From NCBI RefSeq assembly GCF_019097855.1, contig NZ_JAHRGL010000030.1, positions 124,001 to 188,000 on the forward strand: DNA of 64,000 nt, written 5' to 3'. Position 1 is the stretch's first letter. Each line of letters opens with the position of its first letter. Positions 38,455-51,154 of this stretch are shown here, one piece after another. This DNA comes from Geopseudomonas aromaticivorans. GTDB lineage: Bacteria; Pseudomonadota; Gammaproteobacteria; Pseudomonadales; Pseudomonadaceae. The translations under genes were made by a program, and so were the position numbers. The notes under the pieces were generated by a model, which ran no database searches, was not told the DNA's origin, and saw only the letters and a program-made list of their open reading frames with translations.

Positions 38455-39519
38455 ATGACCGTCCTGAAGAACGACCGTTTCCTTCGCGCCCTGCTCAAGC
38501 AGCCCGTCGACGTCACCCCGGTGTGGATGATGCGTCAGGCCGGACGCTATCTCCCCGAGTACCGTGCCAGTCGCGCCAAGGCCGGCGACTTCATGAGCCT
38601 GTGCATGAATCCCGAGCTGGCCTGCGAGGTGACCCTGCAGCCGCTGGACCGCTATCCGCTGGATGCCGCGATCCTGTTTTCCGACATCCTGACCATCCCG
38701 GATGCCATGGGCCTCGGCCTGTACTTCGAGACCGGCGAAGGCCCGCGTTTCAAGAAGGTCATCAGCACCCCGGCCGACATCGCCGCGCTGCCGATTCCCG
38801 ATCCGGAGAAGGATCTCGGCTACGTGATGGATGCGGTGCGCACCATCCGCCGCGAGCTCAACGGCCGCGTGCCGCTGATCGGCTTCTCCGGCAGCCCCTG
38901 GACCCTGGCCACCTACATGGTCGAGGGCGGCTCCAGCAAGGACTTCCGCAAGTCCAAGGCCATGCTCTACGACAACCCGCAGGCGATGCACGCGCTGCTC
39001 GACAAGCTGGCCCAGTCGGTCACCAGCTACCTCAACGGGCAGATCCTCGCCGGCGCCCAGGCCGTGCAGATCTTCGACACCTGGGGCGGCAGCCTGTCGG
39101 ATGCGGCCTACCGCGAGTTCTCGCTGTTCTACATGGAGCGCATCGTCGCCGGCCTGATCCGTCAGCACGAAGGCCGCGAAGTGCCGGTGATCCTGTTCAC
39201 CAAGAACGGCGGCCAGTGGCTGGAGGCGATGGCCGATAGCGGCGCCACCGCCCTCGGCCTGGACTGGACCTGCGACATCCGCAACGCCCGCGCCCGCGTC
39301 GGCGACAAGGTGGCCCTGCAGGGCAACATGGACCCGACCGTGCTGTACGCCAACCCGACGGCGATCCGCGCCGAAGTGGCGCGCATCCTCGAGCGCTACG
39401 GCAATGGCAGCGGCCACGTGTTCAACCTCGGCCACGGCATCACCCCGGAAGTCGACCCGGCGCATGCCGGCGTGTTCATCGAGGCGGTGCACGAGCTGTC
39501 GGCGCAGTATCACCACTGA
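38455..39519 (+). CDS. hemE: Uroporphyrinogen decarboxylase
   Basis: A 354-residue cofactor-free enzyme that removes four carboxyl groups from uroporphyrinogen III on the way to haem. Both family signatures are present: [14 protein letters not shown] near residue 25 and [17 protein letters not shown] near 145. The essential Asp lies in [15 protein letters not shown]. The ATG at 38455 is preceded by GGAAG; the open frame begins 17 codons earlier without support. Terminators lie on both sides, so it is probably transcribed alone. Confidence 0.97.
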   Translation: MTVLKNDRFLRALLKQPVDVTPVWMMRQAGRYLPEYRASRAKAGDFMSLCMNPELACEVTLQPLDRYPLDAAILFSDILTIPDAMGLGLYFETGEGPRFKKVISTPADIAALPIPDPEKDLGYVMDAVRTIRRELNGRVPLIGFSGSPWTLATYMVEGGSSKDFRKSKAMLYDNPQAMHALLDKLAQSVTSYLNGQILAGAQAVQIFDTWGGSLSDAAYREFSLFYMERIVAGLIRQHEGREVPVILFTKNGGQWLEAMADSGATALGLDWTCDIRNARARVGDKVALQGNMDPTVLYANPTAIRAEVARILERYGNGSGHVFNLGHGITPEVDPAHAGVFIEAVHELSAQYHH

Positions 39520-39535
39520 GCCGCGCCTGAGCTGA

Positions 39536-39565
39536 AAAAAAAGCCCGATCATCGATCGGGCTTTT
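39536..39565 (+). terminator. Intrinsic terminator of hemE
   Basis: A-run, AGCCCGATC (39542-39550) paired with GATCGGGCT (39554-39562), three-base loop and T-run. Confidence 0.9.
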
Positions 39566-39591
39566 GCGTTTTTGTAGTGTGGATAGGCACC

Positions 39592-39682
39592 CCGTAGAAA
39601 ACCCGCGCCGCGGTTTGCTACCCGCCGCGTGGCGCCGTTCGCTTGGTGGACAATCGCTGCGCGAGTTGTCGCACCCTACGGG
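39592..39682. repeat. Dispersed palindromic element, family B copy 2 (inverted)
   Basis: The two modules of the 4656-4750 element in reverse order: GTAGAAAACCCGCG (39594-39607) with CGCGGTTTGCTAC (39609-39621), then GGTGGACAA (39645-39653) with TTGTCGCACC (39666-39675). It lies between the convergent ends of hemE and the MFS gene and ends in CACCCTACG, which is also the outer end of family A. Confidence 0.7.
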
Positions 39683-39688
39683 GGCACT

Positions 39689-40939
39689 TCAGACTTGCGG
39701 TTGCTTGGGCGGCAGCCGCGACAGGTGCAGCGCTACCAGCAGGGCTAGCACCAGCAGGGCGGCGATGAACAGGCCGACGCCGGTCCAGCCGCCGTGCTGC
39801 CAGAAGAAGCCGCCGAGGGTGCCGGCGATGCTGGAGCCCAGGTAGTAGCTGAACAGGTACAGCGACGAGGCCTGGCCGCGGGCCTGCAGGGCGCGGCGGC
39901 CGACCCAGCTGCTGGCCAGCGAGTGGGCGGCGAAGAAACCGAAGGTGAACAGCAGCAGGCCGGCGAGGATCGCCGGTAGCGAAGACAGCAGGGTGAGCAG
40001 CAGTCCGCCCAGCATCAGCAGGATCGCCGGCCAGAACACCCGGTGGCGGCCGAGGCGGTCGGCCAGCAGGCCGGCCTGGGTCGAGCTGTAGGTGCCCGAC
40101 AGGTAGACCACCGAGAGCAGGCCCACCCAGCTCATGCTCAGCGCGTAGGGCGCCTCGAGCAGGCGGTAGCCGATGTAGTTGAACAGGGTGACGAAGCCGC
40201 CCATCAGCAGGAATGCTTCGAGAAACAGCCAGGGCAGGCCGCGGTCGGACAGGTGCAGGCGCAGGCCGCTGGCCAGGTTGGCGAGACTCAGCGACGTGGC
40301 GCGAAAGTTTCGCGAGTCCGGCAGCAGGCGCCAGAACAGCAGGGCGGCGAGCAGCGCCAGACCGCCGAGGGTAGCCACCGCCACCTGCCAGGAGAAGAAG
40401 TCCACCAGCACGCCACTGATCAGTCGCCCGCTCATGCCGCCGAGGGCGTTGCCGGAGATGTACAGTCCCATGGACAGGCCGAGGTGCTGGGGATGGATTT
40501 CCTCGCTGAGATAGGTCATCGCCACTGCCACCAGGCCGCTGAGCGACAGGCCGACCAGCGCGCGCATCAGCAGCAGGGCGTGCCAGTTGGGCATCAGCGG
40601 GCCGAGCAGGGTGCACAGCGCCGCGGCGCACAGGGCGGTGACCATCACCGGCTTGCGGCCGACGGCGTCCGACAGCGGGCCGGTGAACAGCAGGCCGACG
40701 GCCAGGGTCACGGTCGACACCGACAGCACCAGGCTGCTTTGCGCCGCGCTGAGAGCGAAGGCGACCGACAGTACCGGCAGCATCGGTTGCACGCAGTAGA
40801 GCAGGGCGAAGGTGGCGAAACCGCCGGCGAACAGCGCCCAGCAGGTGCGGCGAAACTGCGCGGTGCCCTTCTCGACATAGGCGGTCGGGTCGGTGGCGGC
40901 ACTCTGCGCTTGCGCAGGGCTGGCGACAAGGCTAGTCAT
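39689..40939 (-). CDS. Major facilitator superfamily transporter
   Basis: A 416-residue protein with twelve predicted membrane helices and a hydrophilic N-terminus of about 30 residues. The MFS loop 2-3 motif reads GPLSDAVGRKPVM (about 87-99), with a related ADRLGRHRVFW after helix 8. It resembles the YnfM/YybF-type drug or small-molecule exporters; the substrate is unknown. It is transcribed divergently from a LysR-type gene with a 119-base AT-rich gap, the classical layout for regulator and regulated transporter. Confidence 0.9.
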   Translation of the reverse strand: MTSLVASPAQAQSAATDPTAYVEKGTAQFRRTCWALFAGGFATFALLYCVQPMLPVLSVAFALSAAQSSLVLSVSTVTLAVGLLFTGPLSDAVGRKPVMVTALCAAALCTLLGPLMPNWHALLLMRALVGLSLSGLVAVAMTYLSEEIHPQHLGLSMGLYISGNALGGMSGRLISGVLVDFFSWQVAVATLGGLALLAALLFWRLLPDSRNFRATSLSLANLASGLRLHLSDRGLPWLFLEAFLLMGGFVTLFNYIGYRLLEAPYALSMSWVGLLSVVYLSGTYSSTQAGLLADRLGRHRVFWPAILLMLGGLLLTLLSSLPAILAGLLLFTFGFFAAHSLASSWVGRRALQARGQASSLYLFSYYLGSSIAGTLGGFFWQHGGWTGVGLFIAALLVLALLVALHLSRLPPKQPQV

Positions 40940-41058
40940 GGCTACCTCGCGGGTGGCGTCACGGGAGGGGATGCCGGCAAGGATAGGCGAGGCGCCATTC
41001 TTAGTTCCAATATATTATTCGACTCATCTGATAGGTATTGCGACTCGATAGAGGCGTC
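40940..41058. promoter_or_regulatory. Divergent MFS/LysR control region
   Basis: A 119-base gap containing an AT-rich block (about 41000-41040, with AATATATTATTC and ATCTGATAGGTAT) unlike the surrounding GC-rich DNA. This is the expected binding site for the LysR protein, but I cannot identify a single convincing T-N11-A box. Confidence 0.4.
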
Positions 41059-41991
41059 ATGGAACTCCGCCACCTGCGCTATTTCATCGCCGTTGCCGAA
41101 GAGCTGCACTTCGGTCGCGCCGCCCAGCAGCTGGGCATTTCCCAGCCGCCGCTGAGCCAGCAGATCCAGGCCCTGGAGGAGGAGCTGGGCGTGCGCCTGT
41201 TCGAGCGCACCAACCGCCGGGTGGCGCTGAGCGAGGCCGGCCGGCTGTTCCTGCCCGAGGCGCGTCAGGTGCTGGCCCAGCTGGAGCGGGCGGTGGCCAT
41301 CGCCCGCCGCGCCCAGCGCGGCGAGCTGGGCGAGCTCAAGGTCGGCTTCACCTCCTCGGCGCCGTTCACCTCGACCATCCCGCGGGCGATCCAGGCCTTC
41401 CGCCTGGCCTGCCCGGACGTGCATCTGGACCTCTGCGAGCTGAGCAGCCGCGGGGTGGCCGAAGCGGTCGCCGAGGGACGCTTGCAGGTGGGCATGCTGC
41501 GCCCGCTGGACGCGCTGCCGGCGGGGCTGGCGGCGCTGGAGCTGTTCGTCGAGCCGCTGGTGGCGGTGCTGCCGGCTGGCCATCCGCTGGCGCTCGGCAG
41601 CGAGGCTGGGGTGAGCCTGGCGGCGCTGGCCGGGGAGCCCTTCGTGTTCTTCCCACGCAGCTTCGGCACCGGTCTCTACGACCAGCTGCTCAGCCTGGCG
41701 CGGGCCGCCGGCTTCACCCCGCGCATCGTCCAGGAGGCCAGCGAGGCGATGACCCTGATCGGCCTGGTCGCCACCGGTCTCGGTGTCACCGTGCTGCCGG
41801 CCTCGTTCAGCCGCATGCGCATCGACGGTGTGGTCTGCCGCACCCTGCGCGATGCCGGGGCCAGCACGGCAGTGTGGCTGGTGCGCCGACAGGATGAGCG
41901 CTCGCCGCTGGTGCAGCGCTTCGCCGAGCTGCTCGAGCGGGAGGCCCGGGGAAAAGCATCGTTGCCAGTTGAAATCACAATACTGCAATAA
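41059..41991 (+). CDS. LysR-family transcriptional regulator
   Basis: A 310-residue regulator with an N-terminal winged helix-turn-helix (1-60: MELRHLRYFIAVAEELHFGRAAQQLG then SQPPLSQQIQALEEELG) and a C-terminal effector-binding domain of the PBP2 kind (from about 90, GELKVGFTSSAPF). The N-terminus is of the subgroup that includes BenM/CatM-like and many transporter regulators. Effector unknown. It probably controls the divergent MFS gene and itself. The ATG at 41059 follows GAGG; the frame starts seven codons earlier. Confidence 0.93.
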   Translation: MELRHLRYFIAVAEELHFGRAAQQLGISQPPLSQQIQALEEELGVRLFERTNRRVALSEAGRLFLPEARQVLAQLERAVAIARRAQRGELGELKVGFTSSAPFTSTIPRAIQAFRLACPDVHLDLCELSSRGVAEAVAEGRLQVGMLRPLDALPAGLAALELFVEPLVAVLPAGHPLALGSEAGVSLAALAGEPFVFFPRSFGTGLYDQLLSLARAAGFTPRIVQEASEAMTLIGLVATGLGVTVLPASFSRMRIDGVVCRTLRDAGASTAVWLVRRQDERSPLVQRFAELLEREARGKASLPVEITILQ

Positions 41992-42061
41992 TCTGATCAT
42001 AACTCTGCAATAAACTGCACGTTGCAGGCATACGGACAACACCAATCAGGAGGGTATTTTC

Positions 42062-42832
42062 ATGCGGCGTGTGGTGTTCAATCAGAAGGGCGGGGTCGGC
42101 AAGTCGAGCATCGCCTGCAACCTGGCGGCGGTGAGTGCGGCGCAGGGCTATCGTACCCTGCTGATCGACCTCGACAGCCAGGCCAACTCCACCCACTACC
42201 TCAGCGGCCTGACCGGCGAGGACGTCCCGCAGGGCATCGCCGACTTCTTCAAGCAGACCCTGGCCGGCGGTCTGGGCAAGAAGCCGAAGGTCAAGGTGGT
42301 CGAGACGCCCTTCGCCAACCTGCATCTGGTCACCGCCAGTGCCGAGCTGGCCGACCTGCAGCCAAAGCTGGAGGCCAAGCACAAGATCAACAAGCTGCGC
42401 AAACTGCTCGACGAGCTGGACGAGGATTACGAGCGGATCTACCTGGATACCCCGCCGGCGCTGAACTTCTACACGGTTTCCGCGCTGATCGCCGCCGATC
42501 GCGTACTGATCCCCTTCGACTGCGACAGTTTTTCGCGCCAGGCGCTGTACGGCCTGCTCGCCGAGCTGGAGGAACTGCGCGAGGACCATAACGAGGACCT
42601 CGAGGTCGAGGGTATCGTGGTCAACCAGTTCCAGCCGCGCGCCGCGCTGCCGCAGCAGCTGCTCGACGAGCTGCTCGCCGAGCAGCTGCCAGTGCTGCCG
42701 GTGTACCTGGGGGCTTCGGTGAAGATGCGCGAGTCGCACCAGGCCTGTACGCCGCTGATCCACCTCGATCCGCGGCACAAGCTGACCCGGCAGTTCGTCG
42801 AACTGCACGAGTATCTGGAAAACGCCGACTGA
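42062..42832 (+). CDS. Orphan ParA/MinD-family ATPase
   Basis: A 256-residue ATPase with the deviant Walker A KGGVGKSS (9-16, both signature lysines present), the A' motif LLIDLDSQANSTHYL (33-47) and Walker B in YLDTPPALN. It lacks the N-terminal DNA-binding extension of plasmid ParA proteins and has no ParB or centromere-like gene beside it. Neighbours are a LysR gene and a stress protein. A similar gene stands next to the same neighbours in P. aeruginosa, from memory. Such orphan ParA proteins often position a cellular structure; which one is not evident. A strong AGGAGGG site precedes the ATG at 42062. Confidence 0.88.
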   Translation: MRRVVFNQKGGVGKSSIACNLAAVSAAQGYRTLLIDLDSQANSTHYLSGLTGEDVPQGIADFFKQTLAGGLGKKPKVKVVETPFANLHLVTASAELADLQPKLEAKHKINKLRKLLDELDEDYERIYLDTPPALNFYTVSALIAADRVLIPFDCDSFSRQALYGLLAELEELREDHNEDLEVEGIVVNQFQPRAALPQQLLDELLAEQLPVLPVYLGASVKMRESHQACTPLIHLDPRHKLTRQFVELHEYLENAD

Positions 42833-42871
42833 GCCAGGCCGGCGAGCACTCCGGCGCGGTGGCCTGAGCCG

Positions 42872-43666
42872 CTAGCGCACCACCAGCACGTCGCACGGCG
42901 GTTGGCGCAGCAGCTCGAGCGCCAGGCTGCCGAGCAGGACGTCGGCCAGCATGCCGCGACTGTGGGCGCCGAGGGCCAGCAGTTGCGGCTGGCGCTCGGC
43001 CAGCACCGCCTGCAGGCAGGACTCGCGCTCGCCGTGGCGCAGTTCGTGGCTGAGCTGGGCGGGACGCGCCGGCAGGGCGCTGCCCTCGTCGCTCACCAGG
43101 CGATCGAACAGCTCGCGCTCGAATGCCACCGCGACCGGATCCTCGCTCGCATGGACTTCTGCCACCTCGTGGATATGCAGGGCGTGCAGCGTGGCACCGT
43201 CGCCCAGCAGCGCCCACGCCTGGCGCAGGGCGCGACTGGCGCAGGGCGAGTAGTCCAGCGCCACCAGGGCGCGGGTCCAGGGGGCCGGCTCGGCGTTGAC
43301 CGCCAGCAGCACCGGCGCCGGGCTGCTCTGCAGGATGCGCTCGAGGGTGGTGCCGGCAAAGCCCTGTGGCGATTGCCGGTGATGGGCGCCAAGCACCAGC
43401 AGGTCGATTGCCAGGCCGCGCGCCTGCAGGAGGATTTCCACCACCGGCCGGCCGCGGCGCAGCAGCACCTTGCCCTGGGGCAGGCCGAGGGCCTGCAGGC
43501 GCGCTTGCAGTCGCGCGCGGATCGCTGTGTCGTCCGCGGCCGCCGTTGTCGGTACATGCAGCAGGGTCAGACGCGCGCCGTTCTGCAGCGCCAGTTGCAC
43601 CCCGCGCTGCAGGGCCAGGTCGGCCTCGGGACTGAGGTCGTGGGCGACGAGGATGTGCTGAACCAT
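42872..43666 (-). CDS. Universal stress protein with two Usp domains
   Basis: A 264-residue cytoplasmic protein made of two tandem Usp folds. The first starts MVQHILVAHDLSPEADLAL and contains LLVLGAHHRQSPQGFAGTTLERIL, the nucleotide-binding GxxG-type loop. The second starts at about 145 (WTRALVALDYSPCASRAL) and ends LLALGAHSRGMLADVLLGSLALELL. Tandem UspE-like proteins respond to stress and starvation; ligand and partner are unknown. The gene converges on the ParA gene with a 39-base gap that has no clear terminator. Confidence 0.9.
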   Translation of the reverse strand: MVQHILVAHDLSPEADLALQRGVQLALQNGARLTLLHVPTTAAADDTAIRARLQARLQALGLPQGKVLLRRGRPVVEILLQARGLAIDLLVLGAHHRQSPQGFAGTTLERILQSSPAPVLLAVNAEPAPWTRALVALDYSPCASRALRQAWALLGDGATLHALHIHEVAEVHASEDPVAVAFERELFDRLVSDEGSALPARPAQLSHELRHGERESCLQAVLAERQPQLLALGAHSRGMLADVLLGSLALELLRQPPCDVLVVR

Positions 43667-43732
43667 GGCGGTCTCATGCGGCTGGACTAAGGGCGCCAGT
43701 ATGCCGCGTGAGGCGCGGGCTGTCCTGCCGGC

Positions 43733-43796
43733 CGTAGGATGCGCCATGCGCACCACGCCTTGACGCGGCCAGTGGGGGCGCGCGGCGCACCCTACG
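43733..43796. repeat. Dispersed palindromic element, family A copy 3
   Basis: Left arm CGTAGGATGCGCCATGCGCACC (43733-43754) with one change from the other copies; right arm about 43774-43796 (GGCGCGCGGCGCACCCTACG) is more diverged. It lies between trxC and the stress-protein gene and supplies the TAG stop codon of trxC. Confidence 0.8.
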
Positions 43797-44232
43797 TCGG
43801 CAGGCCATGCTGGCGCAGCCAGGCACGCAGCTGCGGCAGCGCCAGAGCGCCGCTCTGGCGCGCTACCTCCACGCCGCCCTTGAACAGAATCAGGCTGGGA
43901 ATCGAGCGGATGTCCAGCTGGGCGGCCAGCGGCTGGTTGGCCTCGCTGTCCAGCTTGGCCAGGCGCACGCGCCCGGACAGCTCGCGGGCGGCCTGCGCGA
44001 AGGTCGGCGCGAAGGCCTTGCACGGCCCGCACCAGTCGGCCCAGACGTCGAGCAGCAGCGGCAGGTCGCCCTTGAGCTGGGCGGCGAAGCCGGCGGCGTC
44101 GACGGCGAACGGCGTGCCGGGCAGCACGGCACTCTTGCAGCGCCCGCAGCGCGGCGCCTCGCCGAGACGGGCGGCGGGGATGCGGTTGAGGCCGCTGCAG
44201 TGCGGGCAGGGGATGATCAGCGAGTCGGTCAT
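43792..44232 (-). CDS. trxC: Thioredoxin 2 (zinc-binding)
   Basis: A 146-residue cytoplasmic thioredoxin. The N-terminal zinc ribbon has Cys9/Cys12 (CPHC) and Cys29/Cys32 (CGRC); the thioredoxin fold carries the redox-active WCGPCK with Cys68 and Cys71 and the cis-Pro loop SIPSLILF. In E. coli TrxC is part of the oxidative-stress response. The ATG at 44232 is preceded by GGAG; four upstream codons in frame are not needed. The stop codon TAG lies inside a family A repeat, so the last residues may have been set by that insertion. Confidence 0.93.
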   Translation of the reverse strand: MTDSLIIPCPHCSGLNRIPAARLGEAPRCGRCKSAVLPGTPFAVDAAGFAAQLKGDLPLLLDVWADWCGPCKAFAPTFAQAARELSGRVRLAKLDSEANQPLAAQLDIRSIPSLILFKGGVEVARQSGALALPQLRAWLRQHGLPT

Positions 44233-44291
44233 GGCGGGCTCCACAGGGTGATGAGCCTAGTGTGGGGCCGGCGGCGGGGATATCAAGGCTG

Positions 44292-44333
44292 CGTAGGGTG
44301 CGCCGCGCGGCGGTGCGCGCGGCGCACCCTACG
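44292..44333. repeat. Dispersed palindromic element, family A copy 4
   Basis: Compact copy: CGTAGGGTGCGCCGCGCGG (44292-44310) pairs with 44315-44333 with one mismatch, loop four bases. It starts 59 bases upstream of trxC and ends five bases past the metY stop. As the first hairpin after metY it may weaken read-through into trxC. Confidence 0.85.
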
Positions 44334-44337
44334 GGGA

Positions 44338-45615
44338 TCAGCCTTTCGAGGCTTCCAGCGCCTGGGTCAGGTCGGCAAGGATGTCGTCGATATGCTCGAT
44401 GCCGATCGACAGGCGCACCAGGTCCCGGGACACGCCGGCCTGGGCCAGCTCCTCGTCGTTGAGCTGGCGGTGGGTGGTGGAGGCCGGGTGGCAGGCCAGC
44501 GACTTGGCGTCGCCGATGTTGACCAGGCGCACCACCAGCTTGAGCGCGTCGATGAACCTGGCCGCCGCCTCGATGCCGCCAACGATGCCGAACGACAGGA
44601 TCGACGCCGGCTGGCCGCCCATGTAGCGCTGCGCCAGCGCGTGCTCCGGGTGGTCGGGGAGCCCGGCGTACTTCACCCAGCTGACCTGCGGATGGCTCTG
44701 CAGGAACTCGGCGACCTTGCGCGCGTTCTCGCAGTGGCGTTCCATGCGCAGCGGCAGGGTTTCCAGGCCCTGCAGGATCAGGAAGGCGTTGAACGGCGAA
44801 AGCGCGGCGCCGGTGTTGCGCAGCGGCACCACGCGGCAGCGGCCGATGAACGCCGCCGGGCCGAAGGCCTCGGTGTAGGTCACGCCGTGGTAGGACGGAT
44901 CCGGGGTGTTGAGCAGCGGGAAGCGTGCCTTGTTGTCCGCCCAGGGGAACTTGCCGGAGTCGACCACGATGCCGCCGATGCTGGTGCCGTGGCCGCCGAT
45001 GTACTTGGTCAGCGAGTGCACCACGATGTCGGCGCCGTGCTCGAACGGCCGGCAGAGGATCGGCGTGGCCACGGTGTTGTCGACGATCAGCGGTACGCCA
45101 TGGCGATGCGCGGCGTCGGCCAGCGCCTGCAGGTCGACGATGTTGCCCGCCGGGTTGCCGATCGATTCGCAGAACACCGCCTTGGTGTTGGCGTCGATCA
45201 GCGCTTCCAGCGCGGCGATGTCGTCGTGGGGCGCGAAGCGCACCTCGATGCCCTGGCGCGGCAGGGTATGGGCGAACAGGTTATAGGTGCCGCCGTACAG
45301 CTTGGCCACCGAGACGATGTTGTCGCCGACCCCGGCGATGGTCTGGATCGCGTAGGTGATCGCCGCCATGCCGCTGGCCACCGCCAGCGCCGCCACGCCG
45401 CCCTCCAGCGCCGCCACGCGCTTTTCCAGCACGTCGGTGGTCGGGTTCATGATCCGCGTGTAGATGTTGCCGGCGACCTTGAGGTCGAATAGGTCGGCGC
45501 CGTGCTGGGTGTCGTCGAAGGCGTAGGAGGTGGTCTGGTAGATCGGCACCGCCACCGCCTTGGTGGTCGGGTCGGGGCTGTAGCCGGCGTGGATGGCCAG
45601 GGTTTCCGCTTTCAT
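44338..45615 (-). CDS. metY: O-acetylhomoserine sulfhydrylase
   Basis: A 425-residue PLP enzyme of the Cys/Met metabolism family that makes homocysteine from O-acetylhomoserine and sulfide. The PLP lysine is in [40 protein letters not shown] and the C-terminal [14 protein letters not shown] are typical. The length (about 425) and the long insert around [21 protein letters not shown] distinguish MetY from the shorter MetZ/MetB group (about 400). The ATG at 45615 ([11 protein letters not shown]) was preferred to the longer frame. Confidence 0.93.
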   Translation of the reverse strand: MKAETLAIHAGYSPDPTTKAVAVPIYQTTSYAFDDTQHGADLFDLKVAGNIYTRIMNPTTDVLEKRVAALEGGVAALAVASGMAAITYAIQTIAGVGDNIVSVAKLYGGTYNLFAHTLPRQGIEVRFAPHDDIAALEALIDANTKAVFCESIGNPAGNIVDLQALADAAHRHGVPLIVDNTVATPILCRPFEHGADIVVHSLTKYIGGHGTSIGGIVVDSGKFPWADNKARFPLLNTPDPSYHGVTYTEAFGPAAFIGRCRVVPLRNTGAALSPFNAFLILQGLETLPLRMERHCENARKVAEFLQSHPQVSWVKYAGLPDHPEHALAQRYMGGQPASILSFGIVGGIEAAARFIDALKLVVRLVNIGDAKSLACHPASTTHRQLNDEELAQAGVSRDLVRLSIGIEHIDDILADLTQALEASKG

Positions 45616-45650
45616 GCGCGCGCATTCCTTCGTGGGCAGGGAAAACGCGC

Positions 45651-45680
45651 AGCATGCCGAGCGCCACCGGCTCCGGTCAA
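45651..45680 (-). promoter_or_regulatory. Candidate promoter of metY
   Basis: Minus-strand TTGACC (45675-45680) and CATGCT (45651-45656) with an 18-base spacer, about 35 bases before the ATG. The minus-10 is poor. The rest of the 243-base gap to the divergent DUF1992 gene shows nothing else definite. Confidence 0.3.
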
Positions 45681-45858
45681 TGACGTGAGGCAAACGGGCG
45701 TGGTGGTTTTAAGACCGGATCATTCTGTACTTATGACGCCGCGTGCAGCGGCTACACCCGCATGGCGACGCCGACCAGCGGGGTGGGCGGCGCAATGCCG
45801 ACGCGGCCTGGCCGGGCGTACCATGGTCGTCCGGGCAGTGGCGGAGCGGGGAGGGGAC

Positions 45859-46185
45859 ATGGGGACTCTGGACGACGAGATCGGCCGCAAGCTCGCCGAG
45901 GCGGAAGCGGCCGGGCAGCTGAAGTCGGGCCAAGGCAAACCGCTGCAGATCGACGAGGCCTGGCTGCAGACCCCGCCGGGGCTGCGCATGGCCTTCCAGG
46001 TCCTCAAGAGTGCCGGCGTGCCGCCGGCGGAAGTCGAGCTGTTCCAGCAGCGCGCGCAATTGCGCGAGGCCCTTGGCGCCGCGGCGGACGAGAGCACTCG
46101 CCGGCGCCTGCAGCGTCAGCTGGCCGAGCTGGAGCAGAACATCGCCTTTCGCCTGGAGGCGCTGCGACGACTGGGGCAGGGCTGA
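45859..46185 (+). CDS. DUF1992 (DnaJ-homologue-like, YhdN-type) small protein
   Basis: A 108-residue mainly helical protein. The N-terminal block DDEIGRKLAEAEAAGQL...GQGKPL followed by MAFQVLKSAGVPPAEVEL is the pattern of the DUF1992 family (also called DnaJ homologue subfamily C member 28 conserved domain), which has no J domain itself and no established role. The ATG at 45859 is behind a strong GGAGGGG site. It converges on selO with a seven-base gap and no visible terminator between them. Confidence 0.8.
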   Translation: MGTLDDEIGRKLAEAEAAGQLKSGQGKPLQIDEAWLQTPPGLRMAFQVLKSAGVPPAEVELFQQRAQLREALGAAADESTRRRLQRQLAELEQNIAFRLEALRRLGQG

Positions 46186-46192
46186 GCGCGGC

Positions 46193-51035
<4,843 letters not shown>

Positions 51036-51119
51036 GGCGAACACGGTTTTTTGTTGAGGAACCGGCAAGCCTACTGGTGCTGCCCCGTGGCGACAAGGCT
51101 GCCGGTCCGGAAGTGGGAT

Positions 51120-51143
51120 GGCGGTGGCGCGGCGACCACCGCC
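51120..51143. terminator. Stem-loop after the antiporter gene
   Basis: GGCGGTGG (51120-51127) pairs with CCACCGCC (51136-51143) across an eight-base loop, 12 bases before (genome order) the antiporter stop at 51155. There is no T-run on the minus strand, so it is a possible Rho-assisted or RNA-stabilising structure. Confidence 0.35.
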
Positions 51144-51154
51144 AAACGCTCGAC

